64,000 nucleotides of DNA. Source: Lustribacter sp965277075 (GTDB lineage Bacteria > Vulcanimicrobiota > Vulcanimicrobiia > Vulcanimicrobiales > Vulcanimicrobiaceae). The stretch spans positions 620,001 to 684,000 of the forward strand of contig OZ255707.1 of NCBI GenBank assembly GCA_965277075.1, read 5' to 3'. Below, piece after piece: positions 1-9,111 of this stretch. Position 1 is the stretch's first letter. Each line of letters begins with the position of its first letter. The translations under genes were made by a program, and so were the position numbers. Below the pieces are notes generated by a model. It had not been told where the DNA came from. It searched no databases and saw only the letters and a program-made list of their open reading frames with translations.

Positions 1-627
1 GATGATTGCGAAGACGATCGACTTGATCAGCCCGCGCAACACGTCGGAGAAGGGCACCGTCGCTCGCGCAGAGTTGATGAACGACTCGTAGCTGATGTGC
101 GCGTAAATCTGTGCGATGATCATGCCGCCGAGCGTCCCGATGATATCGGCGAACACGGTGAGCAGCGGGAGCATGACGATGAGCGCGATCAGCCGCGGCA
201 CCACCAGCATGCGTACCGGCGAGAGCCCGAGCGACTCGAGGGCTTCGATCTGCTCCGTGACGACCATCGAACCGAGTTCGGCCGAAATGGCTGCGCCCGA
301 GCGGCCCGCGACCACGACGGCCGAGAGCATCGGACCGAGCTCGCGGACCATCGTGAACGTGACCGCACCGCCGACCAGATTACCGACGCCGTACTGCACC
401 GCTTGGACCGCGGATTCGAGTGCGAACACCATGCCGGTGAAGAGTGAGGTCAGAATGACGATCGCCCAGGACTGCACGCCCAGCAGATACGCTTGATCGA
501 TCGTCTCGCGAACGCGGATACGAAGGCGGCTGATGAAGCCGACGGACTCACCGAAGAGCGACGCCGCTCCGCCCGCGTACGAGAAAAATCCCGACGTCGA
601 GCGCCCGATGTCTTCGAGCACGTTCAT
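1..627 (-). CDS. mlaE: MlaE/YrbE family phospholipid ABC transporter permease (3' part cut by window edge)
   Basis: Membrane permease of the Mla-type ABC system, which moves phospholipids between the inner and outer membranes of diderm bacteria. The 209 visible codons from ATG at 627 show the family core: a hydrophobic helix (SWAIVILTSLFTGMVFAL), the block VRELGPMLSAVVVAGRSGAA, then SAELGSMVVTEQIEALESLG and a second hydrophobic stretch before LGGMIIAQIYAHIS. The last helices and the stop lie beyond base 1. The start overlaps the stop of the upstream small gene by four bases (ATGA), so the two are probably translationally coupled. The ATPase (MlaF) and MCE (MlaD) partners would be expected further down the same strand, outside the window. 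Family assignment is firm; the transported substrate is inferred. Confidence 0.9.
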   Translation of the reverse strand, partial: MNVLEDIGRSTSGFFSYAGGAASLFGESVGFISRLRIRVRETIDQAYLLGVQSWAIVILTSLFTGMVFALESAVQAVQYGVGNLVGGAVTFTMVRELGPMLSAVVVAGRSGAAISAELGSMVVTEQIEALESLGLSPVRMLVVPRLIALIVMLPLLTVFADIIGTLGGMIIAQIYAHISYESFINSARATVPFSDVLRGLIKSIVFAII

Positions 628-968
628 TCGGGCCGCAGTTCCGCCAGCGTGGCGAGGACGCCTTGCACGGCCTCGATCCGCTTGACGGCGACACCGCGTT
701 CGGCGGCAAGATTGTACTGTCGCACGTAGAGCCCGTCGAGATCGCGGTCGACGCTTTTCAACTGCGCGTCGGCGTCTCGCGCGAAACCGGAGAAATAGTT
801 TCGTACCGCCCGGAGATACGAAGCGACTTCATCCGCCTCGGGTTGCCCGCGCCGCAGAGCCGCCGCGAACGACTTCTGCGCGCGCGCCATCGCACGGTCC
901 GTGATGTGAAACGTACCGACGCGCTCGGCGAGCTCCCGTACGCGTTCAGCGCGAAGTACCCGGGTCAC
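624..968 (-). CDS. Small helical protein of unknown function between rph and mlaE
   Basis: A 114-residue protein that I do not recognise. It is rich in Ala, Arg, Glu and Leu, with no signal peptide or membrane segment, and most of it should be alpha-helical. It overlaps rph upstream and mlaE downstream by four bases each (ATGA junctions), which is the main support that it is a real gene. The window's three-gene chain rph, this gene and mlaE suggests co-expression, but gives no clue to function. Confidence 0.7.
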   Translation of the reverse strand: MTRVLRAERVRELAERVGTFHITDRAMARAQKSFAAALRRGQPEADEVASYLRAVRNYFSGFARDADAQLKSVDRDLDGLYVRQYNLAAERGVAVKRIEAVQGVLATLAELRPE

Positions 969-1702
969 GCAGCCGGTGTGAGGACACCGAGCGCACGGCG
1001 CTGCGCCTCGAAAAGCTCGCGAATCCCGCCATCGGCGAGCGTCAACAGCGCGTCGAGCTCCGCGCGCGCAAACGGCTTCCCTTCGGCCGTACCCTGCACT
1101 TCGACGAACGCTCCGGCCGCCGTCATCGCAACATTCATGTCGACGTCCGCGCGGCTGTCTTCTTCATACGGTAAATCGAGCACCGGAACCCCGTTCACAA
1201 TCCCGACCGACACGGCCGCGATCTGGCCGACCAGCGGCCACGTCTTCGCATCGCCTTCCTTGAACGCCCCGCGCAAGGCCAGCGCGAGTGCGACCCATGC
1301 CCCGGTGATCGACGCCGTGCGCGTTCCGCCGTCAGCTCCGATCACGTCGCAATCGATCGTGATCATGCGCTCGCCGAGCTTCGCCGGGTCGACGGTCGCG
1401 CGGAGCGCGCGGCCGATGAGCCGTTGAATCTCGTGCGTCCGTCCGCCGAGTTTTCCTTTGCTCGCTTCACGCTGCGTCCGCTCGACCGTGGCGCGCGGCA
1501 ACATGCTGTATTCGGCCGTCACCCAGCCCGTGCCGCGACCGCGCATCCACGGGGGAACCCGATCTTCGATCGTTGCCGCGCAAATCACACGCGTGTTCCC
1601 GACCGTGATCAAGACGCTGCCTTCGGCATTCGCCATGTAGCCCGGTTCGAGCGTTACCGGACGCAACACATCCGGCAGACGTCCATCCTCACGCAGCGCC
1701 AC
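965..1702 (-). CDS. rph: Ribonuclease PH
   Basis: Phosphorolytic 3'-to-5' exoribonuclease that trims tRNA 3' ends, 245 residues as usual for the family. The N-terminus reads VALREDGRLPDVLRPVTLEP and is followed by NAEGSVLITVGNTRVICAAT, GRGTGWVTAEYSMLPRAT, GGRTHEIQRLIGRALRATVD and DVIGADGGTRTASITGA, all standard RNase PH blocks including the phosphate-binding Arg region. The GTG start at 1702 is chosen because it lies five bases after the glmS stop and restores the family N-terminus; a longer reading would run through glmS. Cotranscribed with glmS upstream and overlapping the next gene by four bases. Confidence 0.95.
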   Translation of the reverse strand: MALREDGRLPDVLRPVTLEPGYMANAEGSVLITVGNTRVICAATIEDRVPPWMRGRGTGWVTAEYSMLPRATVERTQREASKGKLGGRTHEIQRLIGRALRATVDPAKLGERMITIDCDVIGADGGTRTASITGAWVALALALRGAFKEGDAKTWPLVGQIAAVSVGIVNGVPVLDLPYEEDSRADVDMNVAMTAAGAFVEVQGTAEGKPFARAELDALLTLADGGIRELFEAQRRALGVLTPAA

Positions 1703-1706
1703 GCAG

Positions 1707-3545
1707 CTATTCCACCGTGACCGTTTTCGCGAGATTCCGGGGTTGATCGACGTCTTTGCCGTCGATATCGGCGATGTGATAAGCAAGCAACTGGAGCGGG
1801 ATGACGTTGACGATCGGCGAGAGCATTTCGTCGACTTTCGGCACCCAACAGACATGATCCGCGATCGCCGCGGCTTCGTCGTCGCCGTGGTTCGCAACGA
1901 GGATGATCGGTGCTTCACGCGCTTTCGCTTCGGAAATATTCGAGAGCATCTTTTCACGAACGCGGCCATCCGTGACGACGCCGACGACGGGTGTTCGCGA
2001 ATCGAGCAGCGCGATCGGTCCGTGCTTCATCTCGCCCGCCGCGTAGCCCTCAGCATGGATGTACGAGATCTCTTTGAGTTTGAGTGCGCCCTCGAGCGCC
2101 GTCGGGTAGTTCACGTATCGTCCAAGGAACAGCACCGAGCGCGCCTTGCGAAGTTTTTTCGCGACTTTTTTGATATCGTCGCTCGAATTGAGCGCAACGT
2201 CGATCGCAGCGGGCAACAACCGGGTCCCCTCGGCGATCTCGCGCAACCGCTCGATCGGCGTCGACTTGCGGATACGGGCGAGATACACCGCGAGCAGCGT
2301 CGCCGCGATCGCTTGGGCGACGTAGGTTTTCGTTGCCGCGACGGAAATCTCCGGGCCGCCGCGGGTGTAGAGCGTACCGTCGGCGAGGCGCGTGAGGTGC
2401 GAGCCGACGACGTTGCAAATCCCAATGATCGGCGCACCGGCTTCGCGCGCGATCTTTACCGCTTCAATCGTATCCGCGGTTTCGCCCGACTGGGACATCG
2501 CGACGGTCAGCGTTCGCGGGTCCATGGCACGGTCGCCATATCGAAACTCCGACGCCAATTCCATCTCGACGGGAATCTTGCACAACGAGCGCATGAGATA
2601 CATGCCGACCATGCCGGCATGAAACGCCGTACCGCAGCCCGTTATCGAAATCTTGGTCATCGCGCGCAGCACGATCTCTTCGATCTGCAGCTCCGCGGCG
2701 AGCTGCACGTCGAGCGACTCGTCGATCCGGCCGCTCAGCGTTTCCTTGACGACGTTCGGCTGCTCGAAGATCTCTTTGAGCATGAAGTGCTTGAAGCCGC
2801 TCTTCTCCGCCGACGACGCGTCCCACGAAATCTGGCTTACTTCGCGCTCGATCGGCCGGCCGTCGAACGCCGTGAGCGCGTAGCCGCTGCGTTTCACTTC
2901 GACCACCTCGCCTTCTTCGAGCACGATCACCTTGCGCGTGTACTGCAGCATCGCGGGGATGTCGGAGGCTACGAACATCTCGTCGTCTCCGATCCCGACG
3001 ATGAGCGGCGTCGCGCCGTTACGGGCGAAGATCAACCGGTCGGGTGCGTCGGAAGAAATGACACCCAGCGCAAACGCGCCATCCACTTCGGAGAGCGTAT
3101 GCCGCACCGCCGCGACGAGATCGCCGTTGTACTGGCGTTCGATCAAATGCGCCAGCACCTCGGTGTCCGTCTCGCTCGCGAACTTATGGCCCTCGGCGAT
3201 CAGCTTGGTCCGGAGCGCGGCGTAGTTCTCGATGATTCCGTTATGAACGACGGCAAACGTCGCCGAGCAGTCGAGATGCGGATGCGCGTTTTCGTCCGAC
3301 GGCCGGCCGTGCGTGGCCCAGCGCGTGTGACCCACGCCGACGTGGCCGTGGAGCGCCTCGCCGTTCGCAAGCCGCTCGGCCAGCCGGGCAAGTTTACCCT
3401 CGGCTTTCGACCCGAGCAGCGCTCCGCCGTCGTCGATGACGGCGATGCCCGCGGAATCGTAGCCGCGATACTCGAGTCGCCCGAGCGAGTCCATGATGAC
3501 CGGGACGCTATCGCGCGCGCCGATATACCCCACGATGCCGCACAT
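1707..3545 (-). CDS. glmS: Glutamine-fructose-6-phosphate aminotransferase (isomerizing)
   Basis: Makes glucosamine-6-phosphate from fructose-6-phosphate and glutamine, the first step to UDP-GlcNAc for peptidoglycan. 612 residues, full length. It begins MCGIVGYIG, placing the catalytic Cys as residue 2 after Met removal. The glutaminase domain (about 1-230) contains GVGHTRWATHG and VHNGIIENY. Two SIS domains follow (about 290-420 and 460-600), with GCGTAFHAG, SQSGETADTIEA and EGYAAGEMKHGPIALLD. The C-terminus PRNLAKTVTVE is the conserved tail. It lies 96 bp downstream of rpoZ on the same strand, with rph starting five bases after it. No glmS ribozyme was recognised in the short leader. Confidence 0.97.
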   Translation of the reverse strand: MCGIVGYIGARDSVPVIMDSLGRLEYRGYDSAGIAVIDDGGALLGSKAEGKLARLAERLANGEALHGHVGVGHTRWATHGRPSDENAHPHLDCSATFAVVHNGIIENYAALRTKLIAEGHKFASETDTEVLAHLIERQYNGDLVAAVRHTLSEVDGAFALGVISSDAPDRLIFARNGATPLIVGIGDDEMFVASDIPAMLQYTRKVIVLEEGEVVEVKRSGYALTAFDGRPIEREVSQISWDASSAEKSGFKHFMLKEIFEQPNVVKETLSGRIDESLDVQLAAELQIEEIVLRAMTKISITGCGTAFHAGMVGMYLMRSLCKIPVEMELASEFRYGDRAMDPRTLTVAMSQSGETADTIEAVKIAREAGAPIIGICNVVGSHLTRLADGTLYTRGGPEISVAATKTYVAQAIAATLLAVYLARIRKSTPIERLREIAEGTRLLPAAIDVALNSSDDIKKVAKKLRKARSVLFLGRYVNYPTALEGALKLKEISYIHAEGYAAGEMKHGPIALLDSRTPVVGVVTDGRVREKMLSNISEAKAREAPIILVANHGDDEAAAIADHVCWVPKVDEMLSPIVNVIPLQLLAYHIADIDGKDVDQPRNLAKTVTVE

Positions 3546-3641
3546 GAGAGATTCGTTCGTCGCCTGTAGCGGGCTTCCGTTCCGCGGTTGCGTGGACCGC
3601 AGCGTATCGCCGCGCCGGCGGCGAGGAGTCGAGGACTACGC

Positions 3642-3860
3642 CTATTTTATGCCTTCGCGGGTGCGGGTGTACGGAATGCGGCCGTCGCGGACTTCGTTGA
3701 ACGCCGTCGAAACGGGCTTGTTCGGATTGACGCGGTCGGTCAGGGGCGGTGCCCCGTTGTTGAGTTGCTTTGCGCGTTTCGTCACGACGTTGACGAGCGA
3801 GAACTTCGAGTCGACGTGATTGAGCAGGCCGTCGAGATCGCCGAATACTGAGTCACTCAT
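3642..3860 (-). CDS. rpoZ: DNA-directed RNA polymerase omega subunit
   Basis: Small RNA polymerase assembly subunit, 72 residues. The diagnostic part is the region from SKFSLVNVVTKRAKQLNNGA to KPVSTAFNEVRDGRI, matching the omega core that embraces the beta-prime C-terminus. The ATG at 3860 overlaps the TAA of gmk by one base, and gmk-rpoZ is a common bacterial pair. The tail is short and ends TREGIK. Confidence 0.9.
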   Translation of the reverse strand: MSDSVFGDLDGLLNHVDSKFSLVNVVTKRAKQLNNGAPPLTDRVNPNKPVSTAFNEVRDGRIPYTRTREGIK

Positions 3861-4477
3861 TAGTTTTCTTCGATTTCCTTGATGCGGGTGTCGGGGTACC
3901 GGTGGATGCGCATACGTTCCGCACGGACGATCGCTTCGAGATCGGCGACGGCAATGCCGGGTTGGGCTTCTTCGTTGACCAACAGATAGTCGAAGCGGCG
4001 AACGTAGCGCAACTCTTCGTGGGCGATTGCGAGGCGTCGAGCAATGATGTCGTTGGTTTCCGTTCGTCGCGCTTCCAGTCGTATTTGCAGGAGCGAGAAA
4101 CGGTCGGGCACGATGAAGATCAAAACCGCGTCCGGAAAACGCTCCTTGATCGCAATCGCCCCGTTGACTTCGGGTTTCATGATTACGTCGTAACCGGCCA
4201 GCAACGCCTCGTTGATGAACGAGCGCGGCGTTCCGTACAGATTATCGTTGTACACGCGATGTTCGAGGAAGCCGTTGTCGAGAACGCGCCGTTCGAATTC
4301 TTCGCGGGTGACGAAGAAATAATCGATACCGTCACGTTCCCCCGGCCGCGGCGCCCGAGTAGTCACCGAAACCGAGTACAACAATCGTTCGTGACGCAAC
4401 CGGAGCCCATCGACCAGCGTATCTTTGCCGGCCCCCGAGGGGCCTGACACGACGAACAACAGACCCGGACCGGTCAG
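3860..4477 (-). CDS. gmk: Guanylate kinase, apparent CTG start
   Basis: Phosphorylates GMP to GDP. The P-loop VVSGPSGAGKDTLV is followed by the GMP-binding region TTRAPRPGERDGIDYFFV, then VYNDNLYGTP and DVIMKPEVNG. Reading from CTG at 4477 gives 205 residues, the usual length, with the P-loop at the normal distance from the N-terminus. AGGAG sits seven bases before that CTG. No ATG or GTG is available nearby; TTG at 4513 is the alternative but has no visible ribosome binding site and adds an unusual tail. The next in-frame ATG would overlap the divergent gene. The start is therefore inferred; the product is clear. Overlaps rpoZ by one base. Confidence 0.92.
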   Translation of the reverse strand: MTGPGLLFVVSGPSGAGKDTLVDGLRLRHERLLYSVSVTTRAPRPGERDGIDYFFVTREEFERRVLDNGFLEHRVYNDNLYGTPRSFINEALLAGYDVIMKPEVNGAIAIKERFPDAVLIFIVPDRFSLLQIRLEARRTETNDIIARRLAIAHEELRYVRRFDYLLVNEEAQPGIAVADLEAIVRAERMRIHRYPDTRIKEIEEN

Positions 4478-4565
4478 AACGATACTCCTCGCACCGGCGT
4501 ACGGACGAACCAACTTCAATTCAGAGGGGAAGCACGACTGTCCTCTTGGAATCGGTGGTCCCGCG

Positions 4566-6275
4566 ATGCTAACCGACTGGATGCTGATCCGTCGTGCCGC
4601 AGCGGAGCTGGAGCGTGAGCTGCGCGGCGCGCGGGTTTCCGACGCCGGCCTCCTCGACGACGGGCGCTTTGCCCTGCGCTTCTCCGGCCGGCGCGGCCGC
4701 GGCGACGTCACGCTCGCGGTCGATCTCTTCGGTTCGCCGCCGCTGGTGACTCTCGTGGAAACGGAAGTTGCGCTCGGCGGCGATCCGAGCTGGACGCGCG
4801 CCGTCGCGACGGCGTTGCGTGGGACGCGCGCCGGTGCTGTCCGCAGTCGCTATGGCGACCGCGTACTGGTGATCGATTTCGGCACGACCTCGCGTTTCGG
4901 CGTCGAGTCCGGGGCGAAGCTGGTCCTCGAACTCATTCCGCGCTTCGGCAACGCCCTCGTCTTGCGCGACGGAACGATCGTCGCGGCCGCCAAGCAATTT
5001 TCACCGGCTGAGAACGAGACGCGCAGCGTCGGTGTCGGCGGACCGTACCGGCCGCCGCCGCTGCCCGAGTCGCGCCTTGACGCGACGGGCTTTGCCGCGG
5101 CAACGATGCAGGCCGAGCGTGCCGCGATCGTCCGCGCGTTCGGCGCAGTCCGGCCGCTCGTGCCGAAGCTCGTCGCCGAGTCGTTCGTGGCCGAAGCAGA
5201 GCTCCTGCCGTGGCCCTCGCCCGGACGGCGCGCCGCGTGGCTGATCGAGCGGAGCGACAACCTTCTCTCGACGCTCGAAGGCCGCGCGGACGGCCTCGGT
5301 CCGATCCACGTGTATCGCGACGCCGAAACCATCGTGGCCGCGCACGTCATTCCGCTCGTGCAGTTTGCGGCATCACGGCACATCGAGGAACCGCTGTTGT
5401 TGCCGATCTTCGCCGAGGCCCGCGCCACGTTTGCGGGTCGTCGTTCGAACGACGCAGGGGAGCGGCGCCGCGCGGTACTCGCGACACGGATCGCGCGCCG
5501 CCGCACCGCGGTCGACGACGAACTCGCGCAGGTCGCGACGCGCCGCGCCGATGCGGCCGGACGCGACGCGTTGCGGGCGGCGGGCGACGCGCTGCATACG
5601 TACGGACTCCTCGTTCCGCCCGGCGCGACGCGGTTCCGCACGCCGGACGATCCGGTGCTCGACATCGTTCTCGACCCCGAACTCGACGCAAAGGCCAACG
5701 CGGCCCGCTATTTCGCGCGCTACCGGAAGGCCGCCGACGCGCAGCCGCATCTCGAGCGCCGCCTCGCGCTCCTCGAATCGCGTCGCGGCGCGCTCGACGA
5801 GCTGGCGTTCGAAACGGAACGTGCCGACATCCCGACCTTGGTCGAGCTCAGCGCATCGCTCGACGAACTCGAAGGCCGGCCGCCGACGAAAGCTGCGGCG
5901 CCGGTCCGCGTTCGCAAACCGCTGCGCATCGAGCGTCCCTCCGGCGCGCGCATCTTCGTCGGCCGCTCACCGCGCGAGAACGTCGAAGTGACCTTTCGCA
6001 TCGCGCGACCCGACGATCTGTGGTTTCATGCGCGCGGTATCCCGGGCTCGCACGTCGTACTGCAGCCGCCGCCCGGCGCGCCGCCGAACGATGCCGATCT
6101 CGACGCTGCTGCGGATCTCGCCGCCCGGCACAGCCGCGGCGCACTGGCACCGCGCGTCCAGATCGACTTCACCGAGCGCAAGTACGTTCGCAAACAGCGC
6201 GATGCCGGCCCCGGACTCGTCTGGTACACGAACGCCCGCTCACGCGTCGGCCGGCCCGAGGCCGCGCCGGGATAA
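4566..6275 (+). CDS. rqcH: NFACT-family protein, RqcH-like ribosome quality control factor
   Basis: Full-length NFACT protein of 569 residues. The NFACT-N domain starts MLTDWMLIRRAAAELERELR. A helical and probable coiled-coil middle (about 300-450) follows, and then a C-terminal NFACT-R (DUF814) domain containing the signature DLWFHARGIPGSHVVLQ and a terminal RKYVRKQRDAGPGLVWYT. In characterised homologues this protein recognises stalled 50S-peptidyl-tRNA complexes and adds C-terminal Ala tails. It is divergent from gmk with about 88 bp between start codons, which must hold both promoters, and convergent with the next gene. Older annotations call such proteins fibronectin-binding. I cannot tell from sequence alone whether tailing activity is retained. 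Confidence 0.88.
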   Translation: MLTDWMLIRRAAAELERELRGARVSDAGLLDDGRFALRFSGRRGRGDVTLAVDLFGSPPLVTLVETEVALGGDPSWTRAVATALRGTRAGAVRSRYGDRVLVIDFGTTSRFGVESGAKLVLELIPRFGNALVLRDGTIVAAAKQFSPAENETRSVGVGGPYRPPPLPESRLDATGFAAATMQAERAAIVRAFGAVRPLVPKLVAESFVAEAELLPWPSPGRRAAWLIERSDNLLSTLEGRADGLGPIHVYRDAETIVAAHVIPLVQFAASRHIEEPLLLPIFAEARATFAGRRSNDAGERRRAVLATRIARRRTAVDDELAQVATRRADAAGRDALRAAGDALHTYGLLVPPGATRFRTPDDPVLDIVLDPELDAKANAARYFARYRKAADAQPHLERRLALLESRRGALDELAFETERADIPTLVELSASLDELEGRPPTKAAAPVRVRKPLRIERPSGARIFVGRSPRENVEVTFRIARPDDLWFHARGIPGSHVVLQPPPGAPPNDADLDAAADLAARHSRGALAPRVQIDFTERKYVRKQRDAGPGLVWYTNARSRVGRPEAAPG

Positions 6276-6279
6276 CGTC

Positions 6280-6615
6280 CTAAGTACCGGGCTTTTTCGA
6301 ACCGTACACTTCCGTTGCGACGCGCGCCGCGGTGACCGCGCACGGCCAGCCGGCGTAGAACGCGACGTGGGTGATCATTTCGCCGAGCTCCGCGGTCGAA
6401 CAACCGTTGTCGAGCGCGCGCTGCAGATGCCCGCGCAGCTGTTCGGGCCGGTAGAGTGCGGTCAGGACCGCGCATGTGACGAGGCTGCGGTCGCGCTTCG
6501 AGAGCTGCGGGCGCTCCCAGACGTCGCCGAAGAGCACCTCTTCGGTGAGCTCGTTCAGTTTCGGCGCGATTTCGGCGGTCGGTGAGGGCACGCTGGCCGG
6601 TTGTGTGTCTGCCAT
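6280..6615 (-). CDS. Carboxymuconolactone decarboxylase-like (AhpD fold) protein
   Basis: A 111-residue single-domain protein. The block from LFGDVWERPQLSKRDRSLVT to AVLTALYRPEQLRGHLQRAL and ELGEMITHVAFYAGWPCAVT is typical of the PcaC/CMD family. The usual ALDNGCSTAEL segment with its Cys is present, but no CxxC peroxidase pair, so an AhpD-type peroxidase is less likely. ATG at 6615 is preferred because the residues before it have an Arg-rich, non-family composition. It converges on the RqcH-like gene with only four bases between stops. The substrate is unknown. Confidence 0.85.
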   Translation of the reverse strand: MADTQPASVPSPTAEIAPKLNELTEEVLFGDVWERPQLSKRDRSLVTCAVLTALYRPEQLRGHLQRALDNGCSTAELGEMITHVAFYAGWPCAVTAARVATEVYGSKKPGT

Positions 6616-6629
6616 GATACCCGCACGTT

Positions 6630-7697
6630 TTACGAAGCGGGTGCCAAGTCCGGGACCTCGGCGCGAATGTCCAGCAAGACGGGCATCGCGTCCCGAAACG
6701 CACCGACGATCTTGGGCTCGAAGCCGAACCCCGATTCCTTTTCGATCTGCTCGACCGCGATGCTGACCGACGCCGCTTCGCGCCATGGGCGCCGCGAGGT
6801 TAACGCCGAGAATGTGTCGGCGACGGCAACGACCCGCGCGAAGAGCGGAATCGCGACGCCTTGTAGCCCGACCGGATACCCCGTTCCGTCGAACCGCTCG
6901 TGATGGAAGTGCGCGATCTCGGCAGCGAGTTTCAACACCGGCGTCGTGAACGGCGCGAGCATCTCGACGGCTTCCGTCACGTGCTTCTTCGCCGCGTTGC
7001 GCTCGTCGCCCATCAGGCGTCCGGCCTTGTAGAGGACGCGATCCGGCATCGCGAGTTTCCCGATGTCGTGCAGGCGTGCCGCTTGCGCGAGCTGTGTCCG
7101 TTCGTTTTGCGAGAGGCCCATGTGCGCACCGATCGCATCGGAAAACAGGGCGACGCGACGGCAGTGGTCGCCGGTCCGCGGATCGCGCAGGTCGATAATC
7201 TTTACGAGCGCTTCGATCGACGCGCGCTCCTGCGCGGCGACGGCCTCCGCGAACGCGTGTTGGTCGGCATGCGCCGCACCGGCCTTCGCCATCGCGTCGT
7301 AACGCGCACCGCGCAGCGCGATGAGGTTACGCGCCAGCGATACGAAGGCGACCGGGTCGACGGGCTTGTTCAAGAACGCCGACGCCCCGAGCTTGAGTGC
7401 GTCACGTTGCAACTCTTTGTCGGCCGTTCCCGTGATCATGACGATCGGCGTCGACGCATTACCGCCGCGGCTGCGTAACTCCGAGATGAACTCGAGGCCC
7501 GAGAGTTCGGGCATGTTCTGATCGACGATGATCAGCACCGGCTCGTTCGTCGCGCACCACGCCAGCGCATCGCGCGATGCGCTGAAGCAGACGGCTTCCG
7601 TTTCGGGAATCTGCGTGACGACGCGGGAAAAAACGGCGAGGTTCGTTTCGACGTCGTCGATGACGAGAATCTTGGCGAGCACGTGCGAGTTGTTCAT
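6630..7697 (-). CDS. Response regulator with HD-GYP output domain (probable c-di-GMP phosphodiesterase)
   Basis: A 355-residue two-domain signalling protein. The N-terminal receiver has the acidic pair in ILVIDDVETN and the phospho-acceptor Asp at about residue 59 (LIIVDQNMPELSG), with the Lys in FLNKPVDP. The HD-GYP domain (about 165-340) carries LHDIGKLAMPD and HHERFDGTGYPVGL, so the metal-binding and GYP residues are intact. It would hydrolyse c-di-GMP when phosphorylated. ATG at 7697 overlaps the HPt gene stop by four bases, so phosphotransfer from that partner is likely. No histidine kinase is adjacent. The PilZ-like and pilus genes elsewhere in the window could be downstream outputs. 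Confidence 0.92.
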   Translation of the reverse strand: MNNSHVLAKILVIDDVETNLAVFSRVVTQIPETEAVCFSASRDALAWCATNEPVLIIVDQNMPELSGLEFISELRSRGGNASTPIVMITGTADKELQRDALKLGASAFLNKPVDPVAFVSLARNLIALRGARYDAMAKAGAAHADQHAFAEAVAAQERASIEALVKIIDLRDPRTGDHCRRVALFSDAIGAHMGLSQNERTQLAQAARLHDIGKLAMPDRVLYKAGRLMGDERNAAKKHVTEAVEMLAPFTTPVLKLAAEIAHFHHERFDGTGYPVGLQGVAIPLFARVVAVADTFSALTSRRPWREAASVSIAVEQIEKESGFGFEPKIVGAFRDAMPVLLDIRAEVPDLAPAS

Positions 7698-8047
7698 GCG
7701 AGGCTCGCGCGATAGCCGACGACCGCCGCGCGCAACCGGTCGTACGCAGCATCGAGCGCGACCGCATCGGTTTCGATCCCGTTCCACGTCTTCGCGCGCG
7801 CGGCCGCTTCGATCCGGCCTGCGATCGCCGCGACTTCATTGCCGCCGATGTTCGCCGAACTGCCCTTGATCGCGTGTGCGGCGCGCATTACGTCGTCGAG
7901 CGTCCGGCTCGCGATCCCCTCACGCAACGCCGCTTGGTGGCCCGCACCGGTCTGCATCGCGGCGTCCAGCAGGTCGGCGATTCCGTCGGTGTCATCCTCA
8001 AAGATCTCCTCGAGACGCGAAATCTCCAGCGTGGGTGTGTCCGCCAT
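7694..8047 (-). CDS. HPt (histidine phosphotransfer) domain protein
   Basis: A 117-residue stand-alone HPt protein. The phosphorylatable His is His58 in RAAHAIKGSSANIGG, the standard HPt motif, within a four-helix bundle. It overlaps the HD-GYP response regulator by four bases (ATGA), so it most likely passes phosphate to or from that receiver. The cognate kinase is not in the window. Confidence 0.9.
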   Translation of the reverse strand: MADTPTLEISRLEEIFEDDTDGIADLLDAAMQTGAGHQAALREGIASRTLDDVMRAAHAIKGSSANIGGNEVAAIAGRIEAAARAKTWNGIETDAVALDAAYDRLRAAVVGYRASLA

Positions 8048-8064
8048 GCTTCCTCAATTCGACA

Positions 8065-9111
8065 TCACGGGGCCCGCTCCGCGAACATTGCGTCGCCAAA
8101 TGAGAAGAATCGGTATTTTCTTTCGATGGCCGCCGCGTACGCAGCTCGTATCCGGCCGTGACCGGCGAAGGCCGAAACCAGAACCAACAGCGTCGACTTC
8201 GGCAAGTGGAAATTCGTCAGGAGCGCGTCAACCACGCGGAAGCGGAAGCCAGGCGTGATGAACAGCGTCGTCTCGCGACTTCCCGCTCGCACCCTCCCGT
8301 CGTCGACCGCTGCGGCCTCCAGGGCACGCACGACCGTCGTGCCGGCTGCGATGATGCGCCGTCCCTCGGCCTTCGCGTGCTCCACCGCGGCCGCAGTTTG
8401 CGGCGGGATCGCAAAGCGCTCTCCATGCATCCGGTGTTCGGCGATCGCGCCGTCACGCATCGGGCGAAACGTGCCGATGCCGACGTCGAGCGTCAAACGC
8501 ACGATTTCAACGCCGCGGTCAGCGATCGCATCGAGAACACCGCCCGTGAAGTGCAGCGACGCCGTCGGCGCGGCGACGCTGCCCGGAACCCGCGCGAAGA
8601 CGGTCTGGTAGCGCTCGGCTCGCGCCGCATCGCCCGGGCCGACGTACGGCGGCAGCGGAAGTTCGCCGGCTCGTTCAAGCAACTGCGCAACGTCGATGCC
8701 GTCATCGAAGCGCACGATCCGGCCTCCGTCGTCCGTCACGGCGGCAATCGTCACGCCGGCATCGCCGATCGTTAATCGCGTGCCGAGCGGCAGACGCTTC
8801 GCGGGCCGCACGAGCGCGTGCCACAGCCGTGCTTCAAACGCGAACGCATCCCGATCGGCGGGCCGCAGCAGCAAGATTTCGGCACCGCCGCCGCTCGGGC
8901 GACGCATGAGCAGCCGCGCGGGAATCACGCGCGTCTCGTTGAGCACGAGCACGTCACCGGGGTGCAACAGCGAGGGAAACTCGGCGAAGGTTGCGTCACG
9001 TACACCGTCGCCGGCGAGGACCATGAGACGCGCCGCATCGCGACGGTCGGCCGGCGCGCGTGCGATGCGTTCGTCGGGCAGCACGTAATCGAACGCGCTG
9101 CTGTGGGTCAG
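8065..9111 (-). CDS. queA: S-adenosylmethionine:tRNA ribosyltransferase-isomerase, apparent CTG start
   Basis: Transfers and isomerises the ribosyl moiety of SAM onto 7-aminomethyl-7-deazaguanine in tRNA, making epoxyqueuosine. Family blocks: FDYVLPDERIARAPADRRDA near the N-terminus, VLNETRVIPARL, GTFRPM, and LLTNFHLPKSTLL near the C-terminus. Reading from CTG at 9111, whose TGA overlaps the PilZ-like stop as CTGA, gives 348 residues and the exact family N-terminal spacing. No ATG, GTG or TTG lies close upstream in frame, and the next GTG downstream would delete the conserved FDY. The start is inferred from this comparison. Confidence 0.93.
   Translation of the reverse strand: MTHSSAFDYVLPDERIARAPADRRDAARLMVLAGDGVRDATFAEFPSLLHPGDVLVLNETRVIPARLLMRRPSGGGAEILLLRPADRDAFAFEARLWHALVRPAKRLPLGTRLTIGDAGVTIAAVTDDGGRIVRFDDGIDVAQLLERAGELPLPPYVGPGDAARAERYQTVFARVPGSVAAPTASLHFTGGVLDAIADRGVEIVRLTLDVGIGTFRPMRDGAIAEHRMHGERFAIPPQTAAAVEHAKAEGRRIIAAGTTVVRALEAAAVDDGRVRAGSRETTLFITPGFRFRVVDALLTNFHLPKSTLLVLVSAFAGHGRIRAAYAAAIERKYRFFSFGDAMFAERAP

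Noticed and set aside
1743..3569. 608-residue open frame on the plus strand
   Set aside because: It lies opposite glmS, which has a full-length conserved protein; the plus frame is Arg/Asp-rich with no motifs, as expected for a GC-rich antisense frame.
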